This document shows, piece by piece, positions 57,159 to 64,000 of a stretch of DNA of 64,000 bases (position 1 is the first letter of the stretch; every line of letters begins with the position of its first letter). The DNA is from Alphaproteobacteria bacterium. Lineage in GTDB: Bacteria > Pseudomonadota > Alphaproteobacteria > Rhizobiales > Methyloligellaceae. Made by a program: the position numbers and the translations under genes. The notes under the pieces are model-generated. The model ran no database searches. It was not told the DNA's origin and saw only the letters and a program-made list of their open reading frames with translations. The stretch spans positions 62,001 through 126,000 of the forward strand of contig VGDX01000006.1 of assembly GCA_016869535.1 (NCBI GenBank). Reading direction: 5' to 3'.

Positions 57159-57713
57159 GTGCGCAACATCATCACGGCGATTTTTGCATTAGTCCTGGTC
57201 GGGGGATTGGGTGCGGTGGCATGGCATGCCAACGCTACCGATGAACCCGCTAAGACCGAGGAAGCGGCCCCTGGCGCCGGCGGCGCAGGCGGCGACTGTT
57301 GCAAGCCCGGGGATGCGACCCCGCCGCTCGACCTCATCAAGGCCACGCCGAAAGGTGGTCTGCATAACCCCTACAACAGCGATGTCGCTGCGGTGGCCGA
57401 AGAGGGGCAAAAGCTTTACGGAACCTGCATCGGCTGCCATGGCGGCGGTGGCGGCGGCGGCATGTGCCCGCCACTCACCAACGATACCTGGGTCTATGGC
57501 GGAGACGACGACACGCTGTTTCGGCTAGTCGCGCTCGGCTCCGATGGTCTCCAGAAAGAGGGTTATAAGCGCGTGAAGAGCGAAATCGTCGTCGGTCCCA
57601 TGCCGCCCTTCGGCGCCATCTACAAGACCTCGGATGATCTGTGGAAGGTGATCTCCTTCATCCGGACCAAGAATCCGAATTCGATGAAATTGGTAGATAA
57701 GCCGGCTCAATAG
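57159..57713 (+). CDS. xoxG: Cytochrome cL, electron acceptor of XoxF
   Basis: Periplasmic cytochrome c of 184 residues. Signal peptide (IITAIFALVLVGGLGAVAWHANA), a Gly/Ala-rich mature start with a Cys-Cys pair (47-48), and a single heme site Cys90-x2-Cys93-His94. The strongly conserved block GGGGGGGMCPPLTNDTWVYGGDDDTLFRLV and axial Met in VGPMPPFG are typical of the MxaG/XoxG family. The GTG start is preceded by AAGGAAAC. Third partner after xoxF and xoxJ. Confidence 0.94.
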   Translation: MRNIITAIFALVLVGGLGAVAWHANATDEPAKTEEAAPGAGGAGGDCCKPGDATPPLDLIKATPKGGLHNPYNSDVAAVAEEGQKLYGTCIGCHGGGGGGGMCPPLTNDTWVYGGDDDTLFRLVALGSDGLQKEGYKRVKSEIVVGPMPPFGAIYKTSDDLWKVISFIRTKNPNSMKLVDKPAQ

Positions 57714-57976
57714 TACCGATCCACACAATGACCATTTGCCAAAGGCCGCTAGGCAGCAAAAAACCTGGCGGCCCTTGGATTACAAATGGGTAAGACTTGG
57801 CAGAAAACCTGCCAGTGTCTGGATGGCGCCTTTCCGACCGCTTATATTCCGGGATGGTTGAGCGGTAGGCTTGCGGAAATTCTGAAAACCTACGTTCTCC
57901 GTTGTGCAGTGCGCATTGCCAAGCGGCAACATCTCTGAACAATAGCCGCTGATTAGTGGAGTAGACGCCCCAGCCT
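57714..57976. promoter_or_regulatory. Intergenic region with hairpin and clustered TTGGCA/TGCCAA motifs
   Basis: The hexamer occurs as TTGCCA at 57736-57741, as the perfect inverted repeat TGGCAG-AAAAC-CTGCCA at 57798-57814, and as TTGCCA-N2-CGGCAA at 57916-57929. A hairpin GGCCGCTAGG/CCTGGCGGCC with an A-rich loop (about 57744-57773) lacks a T-run, so its role as terminator is unclear. Confidence 0.45.
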
Positions 57977-59266
57977 ATGTCGAGTTTGTCCATCCTCACG
58001 TCGTGGAGCGGCTACAAGCGTATCACCGCAGCCGTTTTTTCCTTTCCCATCATATTTGCTTTAGCCGAGGCCGCTCCTGCCGCAGCCCCTGAGACTGAGG
58101 GGAAGGCGCCTGAAGCTGCGCCCGTCGCCAACACCGAGGATCTTCAGACGACTCGCATCATCTATCTCGGCAAGCAATATGAGGAACCGCTGCCACTCTC
58201 TTACGCGGAAAAAATCATAACCGACAAAGGCATCCAGGGTGCCCGGCTGATGATCAAGGAAGTAAACCAGACCGGTAAATTTGCTGGCCATGCCTTCGAG
58301 TTGGTCGAGGCGATCATTCCGGCCGACGGCGACATCGTAGCCAAGGCCAAAGAGCTGCTTGCCGAAGGCGATACCTTCATTGTCGCCGATCTCGAGGCCG
58401 ACGATCTTCTCTCCGTGGCCGATCTTCCCGAAGCCAAAAACGCGCTCATCGTGAACATAAGGTCGAACGCCACAAAGCTCCGTCAGGAAGAATGCCGGCC
58501 CAATGTCTTCCACGTCATACCCGATTGGGCGATGCGAGCTGATGCACTCGCTCAATATCTCATCTGGAAGAGTTGGCCGCGATGGTACGTGTTGCGGCGT
58601 GATGCGCCGGCTGACGAGGACTATTTCGCGCAAGTGAAGCGCGCAGCAACCCGATTCGGCGGTAAGGTAGTAGAGGACCAAGTCTATCGATTGCCGCCGG
58701 GAGCGCGGAACCTTGATTCAGGCCACCAGCAGGTTCAGACTCAAATCCCCATGGAAACGCAGGCAGCGCCGGACCATGACGTGCTCTGGGTCATCAATAC
58801 CGAGGACGATTTCGGCGATTATCTGATGTACCGGACTCACTTGCCAAGGCCGGTCGTCGGGACGCAAGGCTTGCAGGCCACGGCCTGGGACCCATCTTAC
58901 ACGGAGTCAGGCGCCATGCGTTTTCAAAGGGCCATACTGCGCCAGGCTAACCGCGAGGCAACCGAACGGGACTACACTGGCTGGCTTGGTGTGCGAACGC
59001 TTACCGAATCGATCCTGAAATCCGATAAGACCACGCCGCAAGAGGTCAAGGCGTACATGCTCTCGCCGGACTTCAAATTAGAGGCCTCCAAAGGGCAAGC
59101 TCTGAGCTTCCGCGATTGGGACCACCAAATGCGCCAGCCGATCATTCTTGGCGGAGGGACCCGGGTTCCGGTGTCGATTTCGCCGCAAGACGGCTTCCTC
59201 CATGAAATCAACCTCACTGACACCCTCGGCTTCGACAGGCCCGAGTCCAAATGCAAATTTCCTTAA
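57977..59266 (+). CDS. PQQ-dependent alcohol dehydrogenase-associated ABC-type binding protein
   Basis: Exported protein of 429 residues (signal segment ITAAVFSFPIIFALAEAAPAAA). It has a Leu/Ile/Val-binding-protein-like fold: GARLMIKEVNQTGKFAGHAFELVEA in lobe 1, DHDVLWVINTEDDFGDYLMYR further on, and the family ending FRDWDHQMRQPIILGGG. It matches the binding-protein component that co-occurs with PQQ alcohol dehydrogenases. Followed by a YVTN propeller gene 21 bp later. No ATPase or permease gene lies nearby. Confidence 0.8.
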   Translation: MSSLSILTSWSGYKRITAAVFSFPIIFALAEAAPAAAPETEGKAPEAAPVANTEDLQTTRIIYLGKQYEEPLPLSYAEKIITDKGIQGARLMIKEVNQTGKFAGHAFELVEAIIPADGDIVAKAKELLAEGDTFIVADLEADDLLSVADLPEAKNALIVNIRSNATKLRQEECRPNVFHVIPDWAMRADALAQYLIWKSWPRWYVLRRDAPADEDYFAQVKRAATRFGGKVVEDQVYRLPPGARNLDSGHQQVQTQIPMETQAAPDHDVLWVINTEDDFGDYLMYRTHLPRPVVGTQGLQATAWDPSYTESGAMRFQRAILRQANREATERDYTGWLGVRTLTESILKSDKTTPQEVKAYMLSPDFKLEASKGQALSFRDWDHQMRQPIILGGGTRVPVSISPQDGFLHEINLTDTLGFDRPESKCKFP

Positions 59267-59287
59267 ACCACGACCAACGGTAGACCC

Positions 59288-60292
59288 ATGAACAGCATGA
59301 CTCTTTCGGCGGCCTTTGCCGTGACGCTTTTTTTCACGGTTTCTGCGCAGGCCGAGACCATCTATGTCTCCAACGAAAAGGACAACACCATCACGGTGCT
59401 TGACGGCGAAACTCTGGAGGTTATCAAGACCGTAAAGACTGAACGGCGACCGCGCGGCATAGTCCTCAGTCCCGACAATAAGGAGCTGTTCGTGGCCGCG
59501 GGCGACGGCGACATCATGGATGTCGTCGATACCAAGACGCTTGAAGTCACCCGCCAGCTCGAGTCGGGTCCCGATCCCGAGCTTATGGCTGTCGATTCGA
59601 AGGGTGACATTATCTACATCGCCAACGAAGACGATTCGATGGTGACTATCATGGACATCAAAAGCGGCGACGTCTTGAGCGAAATACCCGTCGGCGTTGA
59701 GCCGGAAGGTATGACTGTCAGTACTGACGACCGTTACACTGCGGCAACCTCGGAAAGCACGAGCATGGCGCATATCATCGACAACACCTCGATGAAGCTG
59801 GTCGGCAATATCTTGGTCGACAGTCGCCCTCGCGAGGCGAAATTCACGGCGGACCAGAAGGAGCTCTGGGTTTCCTCGGAAATCGGCGGCACCATATCGG
59901 TGATCGATACCAGCGATTGGGAGAACCCCAAAAACTGGAAGATCATCAATAAGATCGACTTCGAGGTGCCGGGTGTCCGTCCTGAGCAAATTCAGCCCGT
60001 CGGCATGGATTTCAGCAAAGACGGCAAACTGTTATTCACGCCGCTTGGTCCGTCCAACCGCGTCGCCGTCATCGACACCGCGACCAAGGAGGTCAAGGAG
60101 TACATCCTTGTAGGACAGCGACCTTGGCATGGCGAATTCAGCGCCGATGGGTCGAAATATTATGTCGCCAACGGTCTCACCAATGACATGACCATCATCG
60201 ATGTGGCCACCCTGAAGGCCGTGAAATCTGTGCCGGTCGGACGCCTCCCATGGGGCGTGGCGGTGAGTCCCGAGAAGACGACGCTTAAGTAA
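59288..60292 (+). CDS. YVTN beta-propeller repeat protein, PQQ-system associated
   Basis: Exported protein of 334 residues (signal AAFAVTLFFTVSAQA). About seven beta-propeller repeats, each with a phrase such as ETIYVSNEKDNTITVLDGETLEVIKTV or VPVGRLPWGVAVSPE. It belongs to the propeller family linked to PQQ-dependent alcohol oxidation. Partner of the binding protein just upstream. Function unknown. It converges with the LysR gene and overlaps its end by 8 bp. Confidence 0.82.
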   Translation: MNSMTLSAAFAVTLFFTVSAQAETIYVSNEKDNTITVLDGETLEVIKTVKTERRPRGIVLSPDNKELFVAAGDGDIMDVVDTKTLEVTRQLESGPDPELMAVDSKGDIIYIANEDDSMVTIMDIKSGDVLSEIPVGVEPEGMTVSTDDRYTAATSESTSMAHIIDNTSMKLVGNILVDSRPREAKFTADQKELWVSSEIGGTISVIDTSDWENPKNWKIINKIDFEVPGVRPEQIQPVGMDFSKDGKLLFTPLGPSNRVAVIDTATKEVKEYILVGQRPWHGEFSADGSKYYVANGLTNDMTIIDVATLKAVKSVPVGRLPWGVAVSPEKTTLK

Positions 60293-61247
60293 GGCGGCCG
60301 CGAGCACGAGATCTGCTCCCCCGGGCTGTCAGTTGCTCTTGGGCCTGAGGCCAATCCGCCTTCAGGATCGGCACGAGTTGCTTGGCTTCGCTCACCAGGG
60401 CATGGATCAGCGGGGTCAGGGGATTGCGCTGTGGCACGACGAGGCCGATGGAATGCGTCACCTTGGGCTCGACGATAGGGATGGCGCGCACCTTCTCGGT
60501 GAGGCCGAGTACGTCGGCGAGCTTTGCGGGCATCACCGACACCCAGCGCCCGGTGCGTACATGGGCGAACAGTACCACGATCGAATCCGATTCGAGCGTC
60601 GGCGCCACCTCAGCGCCGGCTTCCCGCAGCAGACCCTCGATGATGCGCCGGTTCTGCATGTCCGGCGTGAGCAGGCAGAGAGGCACCTTGCCGACTTCAG
60701 CCCAGGTGACCTGATCGCGCTTACCGAGCGGGCTGTCGGCTGAAGCGAGCAGACGATATTCCTCGCTGTAAAGGGGCACGGTCTGCACGCGTCCCAGAGG
60801 CTCGTTGTCGAGATAGGTAAGCCCGGCATCGACCTCTAAATTCTCCAGCATCCCCAGGACTTCGATCGAATTGCGTGACAGGATGGTGAAACTGACGTCG
60901 GGATGCTGCGCCCGGTAGGGCGTGGTGATCATGGCGCACATGGCGAGCGCTGTAGGGATGGCGGCGATGCGGATATGGCCGGAGAGACCGTGCTTCAACG
61001 CGTCGATCTCCTGGCGCATGGCCCGCGTATCACCGATGATGCGGCGCGCCCAGTCGAGTACGCGTTCGCCCTCGGGCGTGAAGCCCTGAAAGCGAGAGCC
61101 CCGCTGCACCAGAAGTACGCCGAGCATGTCCTCGAGCTGTTTGATGGCGGCCGAGAAGGTCGGCTGGCTCACCCCGCAGGCCTCTGCCGCATGGCCGAAA
61201 TGCCGCTCTCGGGACAGCGCGATGATATATTCGAGCTTATCAATCAT
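60285..61247 (-). CDS. LysR-family transcriptional regulator
   Basis: 320 residues from ATG 61247 (MIDKLEYIIALSRERHFGHAAEACGVSQPTFSAAIKQLED, an OxyR/LysR-type HTH). The C-terminal effector domain has HIRIAAIPTALAMCAMITTPYRAQHPDVSFTI. Longer starts to 61337 lack homology. It lies at the end of the minus-strand copper block and convergent to the methanol module. Similar regulators sit beside formate dehydrogenase genes in related bacteria; its target here cannot be told. Confidence 0.87.
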   Translation of the reverse strand: MIDKLEYIIALSRERHFGHAAEACGVSQPTFSAAIKQLEDMLGVLLVQRGSRFQGFTPEGERVLDWARRIIGDTRAMRQEIDALKHGLSGHIRIAAIPTALAMCAMITTPYRAQHPDVSFTILSRNSIEVLGMLENLEVDAGLTYLDNEPLGRVQTVPLYSEEYRLLASADSPLGKRDQVTWAEVGKVPLCLLTPDMQNRRIIEGLLREAGAEVAPTLESDSIVVLFAHVRTGRWVSVMPAKLADVLGLTEKVRAIPIVEPKVTHSIGLVVPQRNPLTPLIHALVSEAKQLVPILKADWPQAQEQLTARGSRSRARGRLT

Positions 61248-61358
61248 AGGGTTATGAGACGGTACGGCTTCCGGCAGCCTTGCCAATTCCGGCATGATTG
61301 TGGGCCGGTCGCGCCTTTGCATCAACCACGAAGGCAAAGGGAGGCAGGGCCCTAGTAA

Positions 61359-61910
61359 TCAATGGCCGTCGTGGGTTTTCGGGGCGCTATCTACGAGGCT
61401 CCGATATTGCTCGGGGGTGAGCTCCGGCAGCTTCCGCAGGAATGCTACGACATCCCACAGAACGTCGTCGTCGTGCGTCAGTCCCCAGGCCGGCATACCC
61501 GTCAGCTTGATCCCGTGTTTTATCACCCAGAACTGCTCCGCCGGAGAGAGTTTACTTCCGCGCTTGAGATCGGGCGCTCGTGGATAGAGGCCACGGGCGA
61601 TCTCGGTCCGTTTCATGCCCGGAGCGAGATGGCAGAGACTGCACATCTCCGCGTATTGCCCGGCGCCGGAAGTAATGCGCTTGGGATCGGCAAGGTCGTC
61701 CGGGACGACAATGCCGGTAGCGCGGACGGCGATCGATCGCTCCCGCGCTGTCTCCAGCAGCCAATACATGGCGTTGCCGTGCGGTACGTCCGCCGCGACG
61801 TTGAAGAGGCCGCCATAAAGCGCCGCGCCACCAATAACGCTTAGCACTATAACGCCCACAGCTATGGCGATCAGCCAAGTTCTTGTCTTGAAATCTGGCA
61901 GATCAGACAT
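61359..61910 (-). CDS. Membrane-anchored cytochrome c
   Basis: 183 residues from ATG 61910 (GGGAGG upstream). N-terminal membrane anchor TWLIAIAVGVIVLSVIGGAALYG, then a single heme motif CSLCH and Met ligand region TGMPAWGLTHDDD, ending LPELTPEQYRSLV. Likely transfers electrons at the outer face of the inner membrane. Located 14 bp after the Met-rich protein gene, in the copper block. Confidence 0.87.
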   Translation of the reverse strand: MSDLPDFKTRTWLIAIAVGVIVLSVIGGAALYGGLFNVAADVPHGNAMYWLLETARERSIAVRATGIVVPDDLADPKRITSGAGQYAEMCSLCHLAPGMKRTEIARGLYPRAPDLKRGSKLSPAEQFWVIKHGIKLTGMPAWGLTHDDDVLWDVVAFLRKLPELTPEQYRSLVDSAPKTHDGH

Positions 61911-61923
61911 GGCCTCCCTCACA

Positions 61924-62181
61924 CTATTTCTCGATCTCCTCCATCGCCTTGTGCATGTGAGTCATGCAGGCGTCGGTGTCCTTCTTGGCCATCATCTCTT
62001 CGGCCATGTCCATCTCTTTCATGGCCATGGTCTTGGACTCGCCATCAGTCATCGCCTGGATGTCGGCGTGCATGGCGTGAATGGCGGTCTCGCTGCATTC
62101 CATCTGATGATCTTCATGGGCGAGGGCAGGCGTCGCGAGGACTCCACAGAGGAGGGTAGCGGTGAGTGATGGCTTAAGCAT
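61924..62181 (-). CDS. Small Met/His-rich periplasmic protein, probably copper-binding
   Basis: 85 residues. Signal peptide LKPSLTATLLCGVLATPALA. The mature part is rich in Met, His, Asp and Glu (HEDHQMECSE, KEMDMAEEMMAKKDTDACMTHMH) with two cysteines. The composition suits periplasmic Cu(I) binding. It sits between a multicopper oxidase and a cytochrome c. No named family recognised. Confidence 0.65.
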   Translation of the reverse strand: MLKPSLTATLLCGVLATPALAHEDHQMECSETAIHAMHADIQAMTDGESKTMAMKEMDMAEEMMAKKDTDACMTHMHKAMEEIEK

Positions 62182-62205
62182 GGCGTTTCTCCCTTCGAGT
62201 TTTGT

Positions 62206-63579
62206 CTAATGATGTTCATGGCCTGACGGTGTAGGCGGCGGTTCGCGCGACGGCGCGGGCTTGGTCTCATGCCGGTGCGGTTCACCCGCGTCACCGGCCT
62301 CCACCGCAAAGGCGACCGTACCCGGCGGATGCTTGTACCAGCCGGGATCGGTGTAATCGCCTGGCGCCAGGCCTTCGCGCACCTTCATGACCGTGAACAT
62401 GCCGCCCATCTCGATCGGTCCGAACGGACCGGTCCCGGACATCATCGGCAGCGTGTTGTCGGGAAGCGGCATCTTCATGGATCCCATCTCAGCCATGCCG
62501 TCCGTGCCCATGGCCATGGCGCCCGGCGTCGCGTGATCGAGCGCCTGGCGTAATGCAGCCTGCCTCATGCCGATGAAATTCTTCACCGTATGACCCATGG
62601 CGTTCATGGTGTGGTGCGATTTGTGGCAATGGAACGCCCAATCGCCCGGCGCATCGGCGAGGAAATCGATGGCGCGGACAGTTCCAACCGGCACATCCAC
62701 TGTCGCTTCGGGCCATTGTGCGCTTTCCGGCACCCAGCCACCGTCGGTGCAGCTCACCGCGAAATGGTGGCCGTGCACATGGATTGGATGGTTGGTCATG
62801 GTGAGATTGGCGACCCTGACGCGCACACGTTCATTGAGACCGACCGGCATCACATCGATGCCCGGAAACACCCGCGCGTTGAACGTCCAAATATTAAAGT
62901 CGGTCATCTCGGTGACCTGCGGCAGCGACGTTCCGGGATCGAAACGGTAGGAGCTCAGGATAATGGCGAAGTCGCGATCCACGCGCCGGAAGTTCGGATC
63001 TTTGGGATGGATCACGAAGGACCCCATCATGCCCATAGCCATTTGCACCATCTCGTCTGAATGCGGGTGGTACATGAAACTGCCGCTCTTTTTGAGCAGG
63101 AACTCGTAGACGAAGGTCTTGCCCACCGGGATATGCGGCTGCGTCAATCCACCGACGCCATCCATGCCGTTCGGCACCAGCATGCCGTGCCAATGTACGG
63201 AGGTGTGCTCGGGCAGACGGTTGGTGACGTAAATGCGGACTTTGTCCCCTTCGACTGCCTCGATGGTGGGGCCGGGCGTCTGGCCGTTATAGCCCCAGAG
63301 CCGTGCGATCATGCCCGGCGCAATCTCGCGCTCGACCTCCTCGGCGACGAGGTGAAATTCCTTCCAGTCGCCGTTCATGCGCCAGGGCAGCGTCCAGCCG
63401 TTCAGCGTCACCACCGGCTGATAATGCTGACCACTCGCGGGCGGCACCGGGGCCTGCATGGACGGTGAAGAGTAGCTCGGCGCTTCAGGGATGGCGGCGG
63501 CTTGCGCGCGGCCGCTGACCGCCGTGGCGCCGACCAGCGCCACGGCTGAACCCGCGAGAAAATTCCGTCGAGATAACAT
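62206..63579 (-). CDS. Multicopper oxidase (CopA-like)
   Basis: 457 residues from ATG 63579, with a Tat signal (LSRRNFLAGSAVALVGA) as usual for enzymes folded with copper in the cytoplasm. Copper motifs are HWHG, HPHSDEM, HPIHVHGHHF and FHCHKSHHTMNAMGH, giving type 1, 2 and 3 sites. A Met-rich segment MAMGTDGMAEMGSMKM and a His-rich C-terminus suggest a role in copper tolerance or cuprous oxidation. Between a TolC-type gene and the Met-rich protein gene. Confidence 0.9.
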   Translation of the reverse strand: MLSRRNFLAGSAVALVGATAVSGRAQAAAIPEAPSYSSPSMQAPVPPASGQHYQPVVTLNGWTLPWRMNGDWKEFHLVAEEVEREIAPGMIARLWGYNGQTPGPTIEAVEGDKVRIYVTNRLPEHTSVHWHGMLVPNGMDGVGGLTQPHIPVGKTFVYEFLLKKSGSFMYHPHSDEMVQMAMGMMGSFVIHPKDPNFRRVDRDFAIILSSYRFDPGTSLPQVTEMTDFNIWTFNARVFPGIDVMPVGLNERVRVRVANLTMTNHPIHVHGHHFAVSCTDGGWVPESAQWPEATVDVPVGTVRAIDFLADAPGDWAFHCHKSHHTMNAMGHTVKNFIGMRQAALRQALDHATPGAMAMGTDGMAEMGSMKMPLPDNTLPMMSGTGPFGPIEMGGMFTVMKVREGLAPGDYTDPGWYKHPPGTVAFAVEAGDAGEPHRHETKPAPSREPPPTPSGHEHH

Positions 63580-63596
63580 GGGGCGCATCCTTTCGT

Positions 63597-64000
63597 TCAA
63601 TGACTACGTATCGTCCCGCCGCCGATATCTGCGGCGAGCATGGTGCTGAGTTCATTGTTGAGACTGCCGCCGCCAAGCACGACGGCGCTGAGATCGGTAT
63701 AAGCAAGCCAGAAATTGCGCCGCGCCTCGATGCTCGCCACTTTGGCCGCCGCGGTGGCGCGCGTGGTTTCGAGCAGGGTGAAGGCATCGACCTGCATCGC
63801 GTTATATTGCAGCTCGGTCTCCGCCGAGATGGTCTCGCGCAACGGCAATACCTCGCTCTCATATTTCGCGACGATGGCGCGCGCCGCGCTGTAGGCGCCA
63901 TAGGCCTCACGCGCTTCGGAGCGGGCATTCACCGCCTTTTCCGCCAGCATGTTCAACGCCTCGAAATATCGCTGCTCGGCCTCGCGCACGCGCGCCCTGC
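63597..64000 (-). CDS. TolC-type outer membrane efflux protein, partial (C-terminal end)
   Basis: The last ~134 residues of an outer membrane channel. The coiled-coil helix phrases EAEQRYFEALNMLAEKAVNARSEAREAY and LPLRETISAETELQYNAMQVDAFTLLETTRA are typical of CusC/TolC proteins. The frame is open to the right edge of the window, so the start lies outside. A neighbour of the multicopper oxidase; a heavy-metal efflux role (CusC/CzcC-like) is likely but inferred. Confidence 0.8.
   Translation of the reverse strand, partial: RARVREAEQRYFEALNMLAEKAVNARSEAREAYGAYSAARAIVAKYESEVLPLRETISAETELQYNAMQVDAFTLLETTRATAAAKVASIEARRNFWLAYTDLSAVVLGGGSLNNELSTMLAADIGGGTIRSH

Noticed and set aside
57744..57773. 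Hairpin after xoxG taken as a standard terminator
   Set aside because: The stem is good (one G-T pair), but no T-run follows and the loop is A-rich. It was left as an uncertain regulatory element.

Overview
The window looks like chromosome from a methylotrophic alphaproteobacterium of the order Hyphomicrobiales (Rhizobiales). The reasons are GC-rich coding sequence, a FixL/FixJ/FixK oxygen cascade with a recognisable FixJ box, a lanthanide-type (XoxF) methanol dehydrogenase with its XoxJ and XoxG partners, and a family-typical fabI-aroC-pdxH neighbourhood. Genus cannot be read from the sequence. No rRNA, CRISPR array, phage or intact insertion sequence was seen. The two tRNA genes are Pro(CGG) and Gln(TTG).

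Region 1-11.6 kb is mostly housekeeping: tlyA-type methyltransferase, an autotransporter with a pepsin-like passenger (frameshifted near its end), aroC, fabI, a ~0.5 kb stretch with GNRA hairpins but no recognisable gene, a small surface-antigen-like protein, pdxH, a DUF1499 membrane protein, an MBL hydrolase, tRNA-Pro, a SulP permease and tRNA-Gln.

Region 11.6-16.2 kb is a zone of decay. A truncated PDZ/Sel1-repeat gene abuts a truncated polyamine-binding-protein gene, and next comes a 5'-truncated copy of a small secreted protein whose intact copy lies at 37.1 kb. A membrane protein and a YdcW-like aminobutyraldehyde dehydrogenase follow.

Region 16.5-39.6 kb is a large polyamine and omega-amino-acid catabolism block. 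It holds an APC permease with a saccharopine-dehydrogenase-like enzyme, a TetR regulator, and a Spu/Puu-like set: putrescine aminotransferase, gamma-glutamyl-GABA hydrolase, glutamylpolyamine synthetase, two aldehyde dehydrogenases, and a polyamine ABC importer. GABA aminotransferase, beta-alanine-type aminotransferase and a CoA-acylating semialdehyde dehydrogenase come next. Further on, an alanine dehydrogenase with a divergent Lrp regulator could recycle the alanine made by pyruvate-dependent transaminases.

Region 39.6-43.2 kb has a GntR/UTRA regulator divergent from phosphonoacetate hydrolase (phnA), then a PstS-like fragment joined out of frame to a CHAD-domain fragment. Region 43.2-49.8 kb is a low-oxygen/stress regulon: hibernation factor, two small cytochromes c, Usp, CBS-BON, DUF883, FixL, FixJ, FixK and a host-attachment-family protein, with two FixK/FNR-type boxes and one FixJ box.

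Region 50-60.3 kb is the methanol oxidation module: a NarL-type two-component system (FlhSR-like), a xoxF relic, xoxF, a XoxJ-ankyrin fusion, xoxG, and a PQQ-associated binding protein with a YVTN propeller protein. A TTGGCA/TGCCAA motif recurs in the intergenic DNA of this module and may be its operator. Region 60.3-64 kb is a minus-strand LysR and copper-handling block (cytochrome c, Met-rich protein, multicopper oxidase, partial TolC-type protein).
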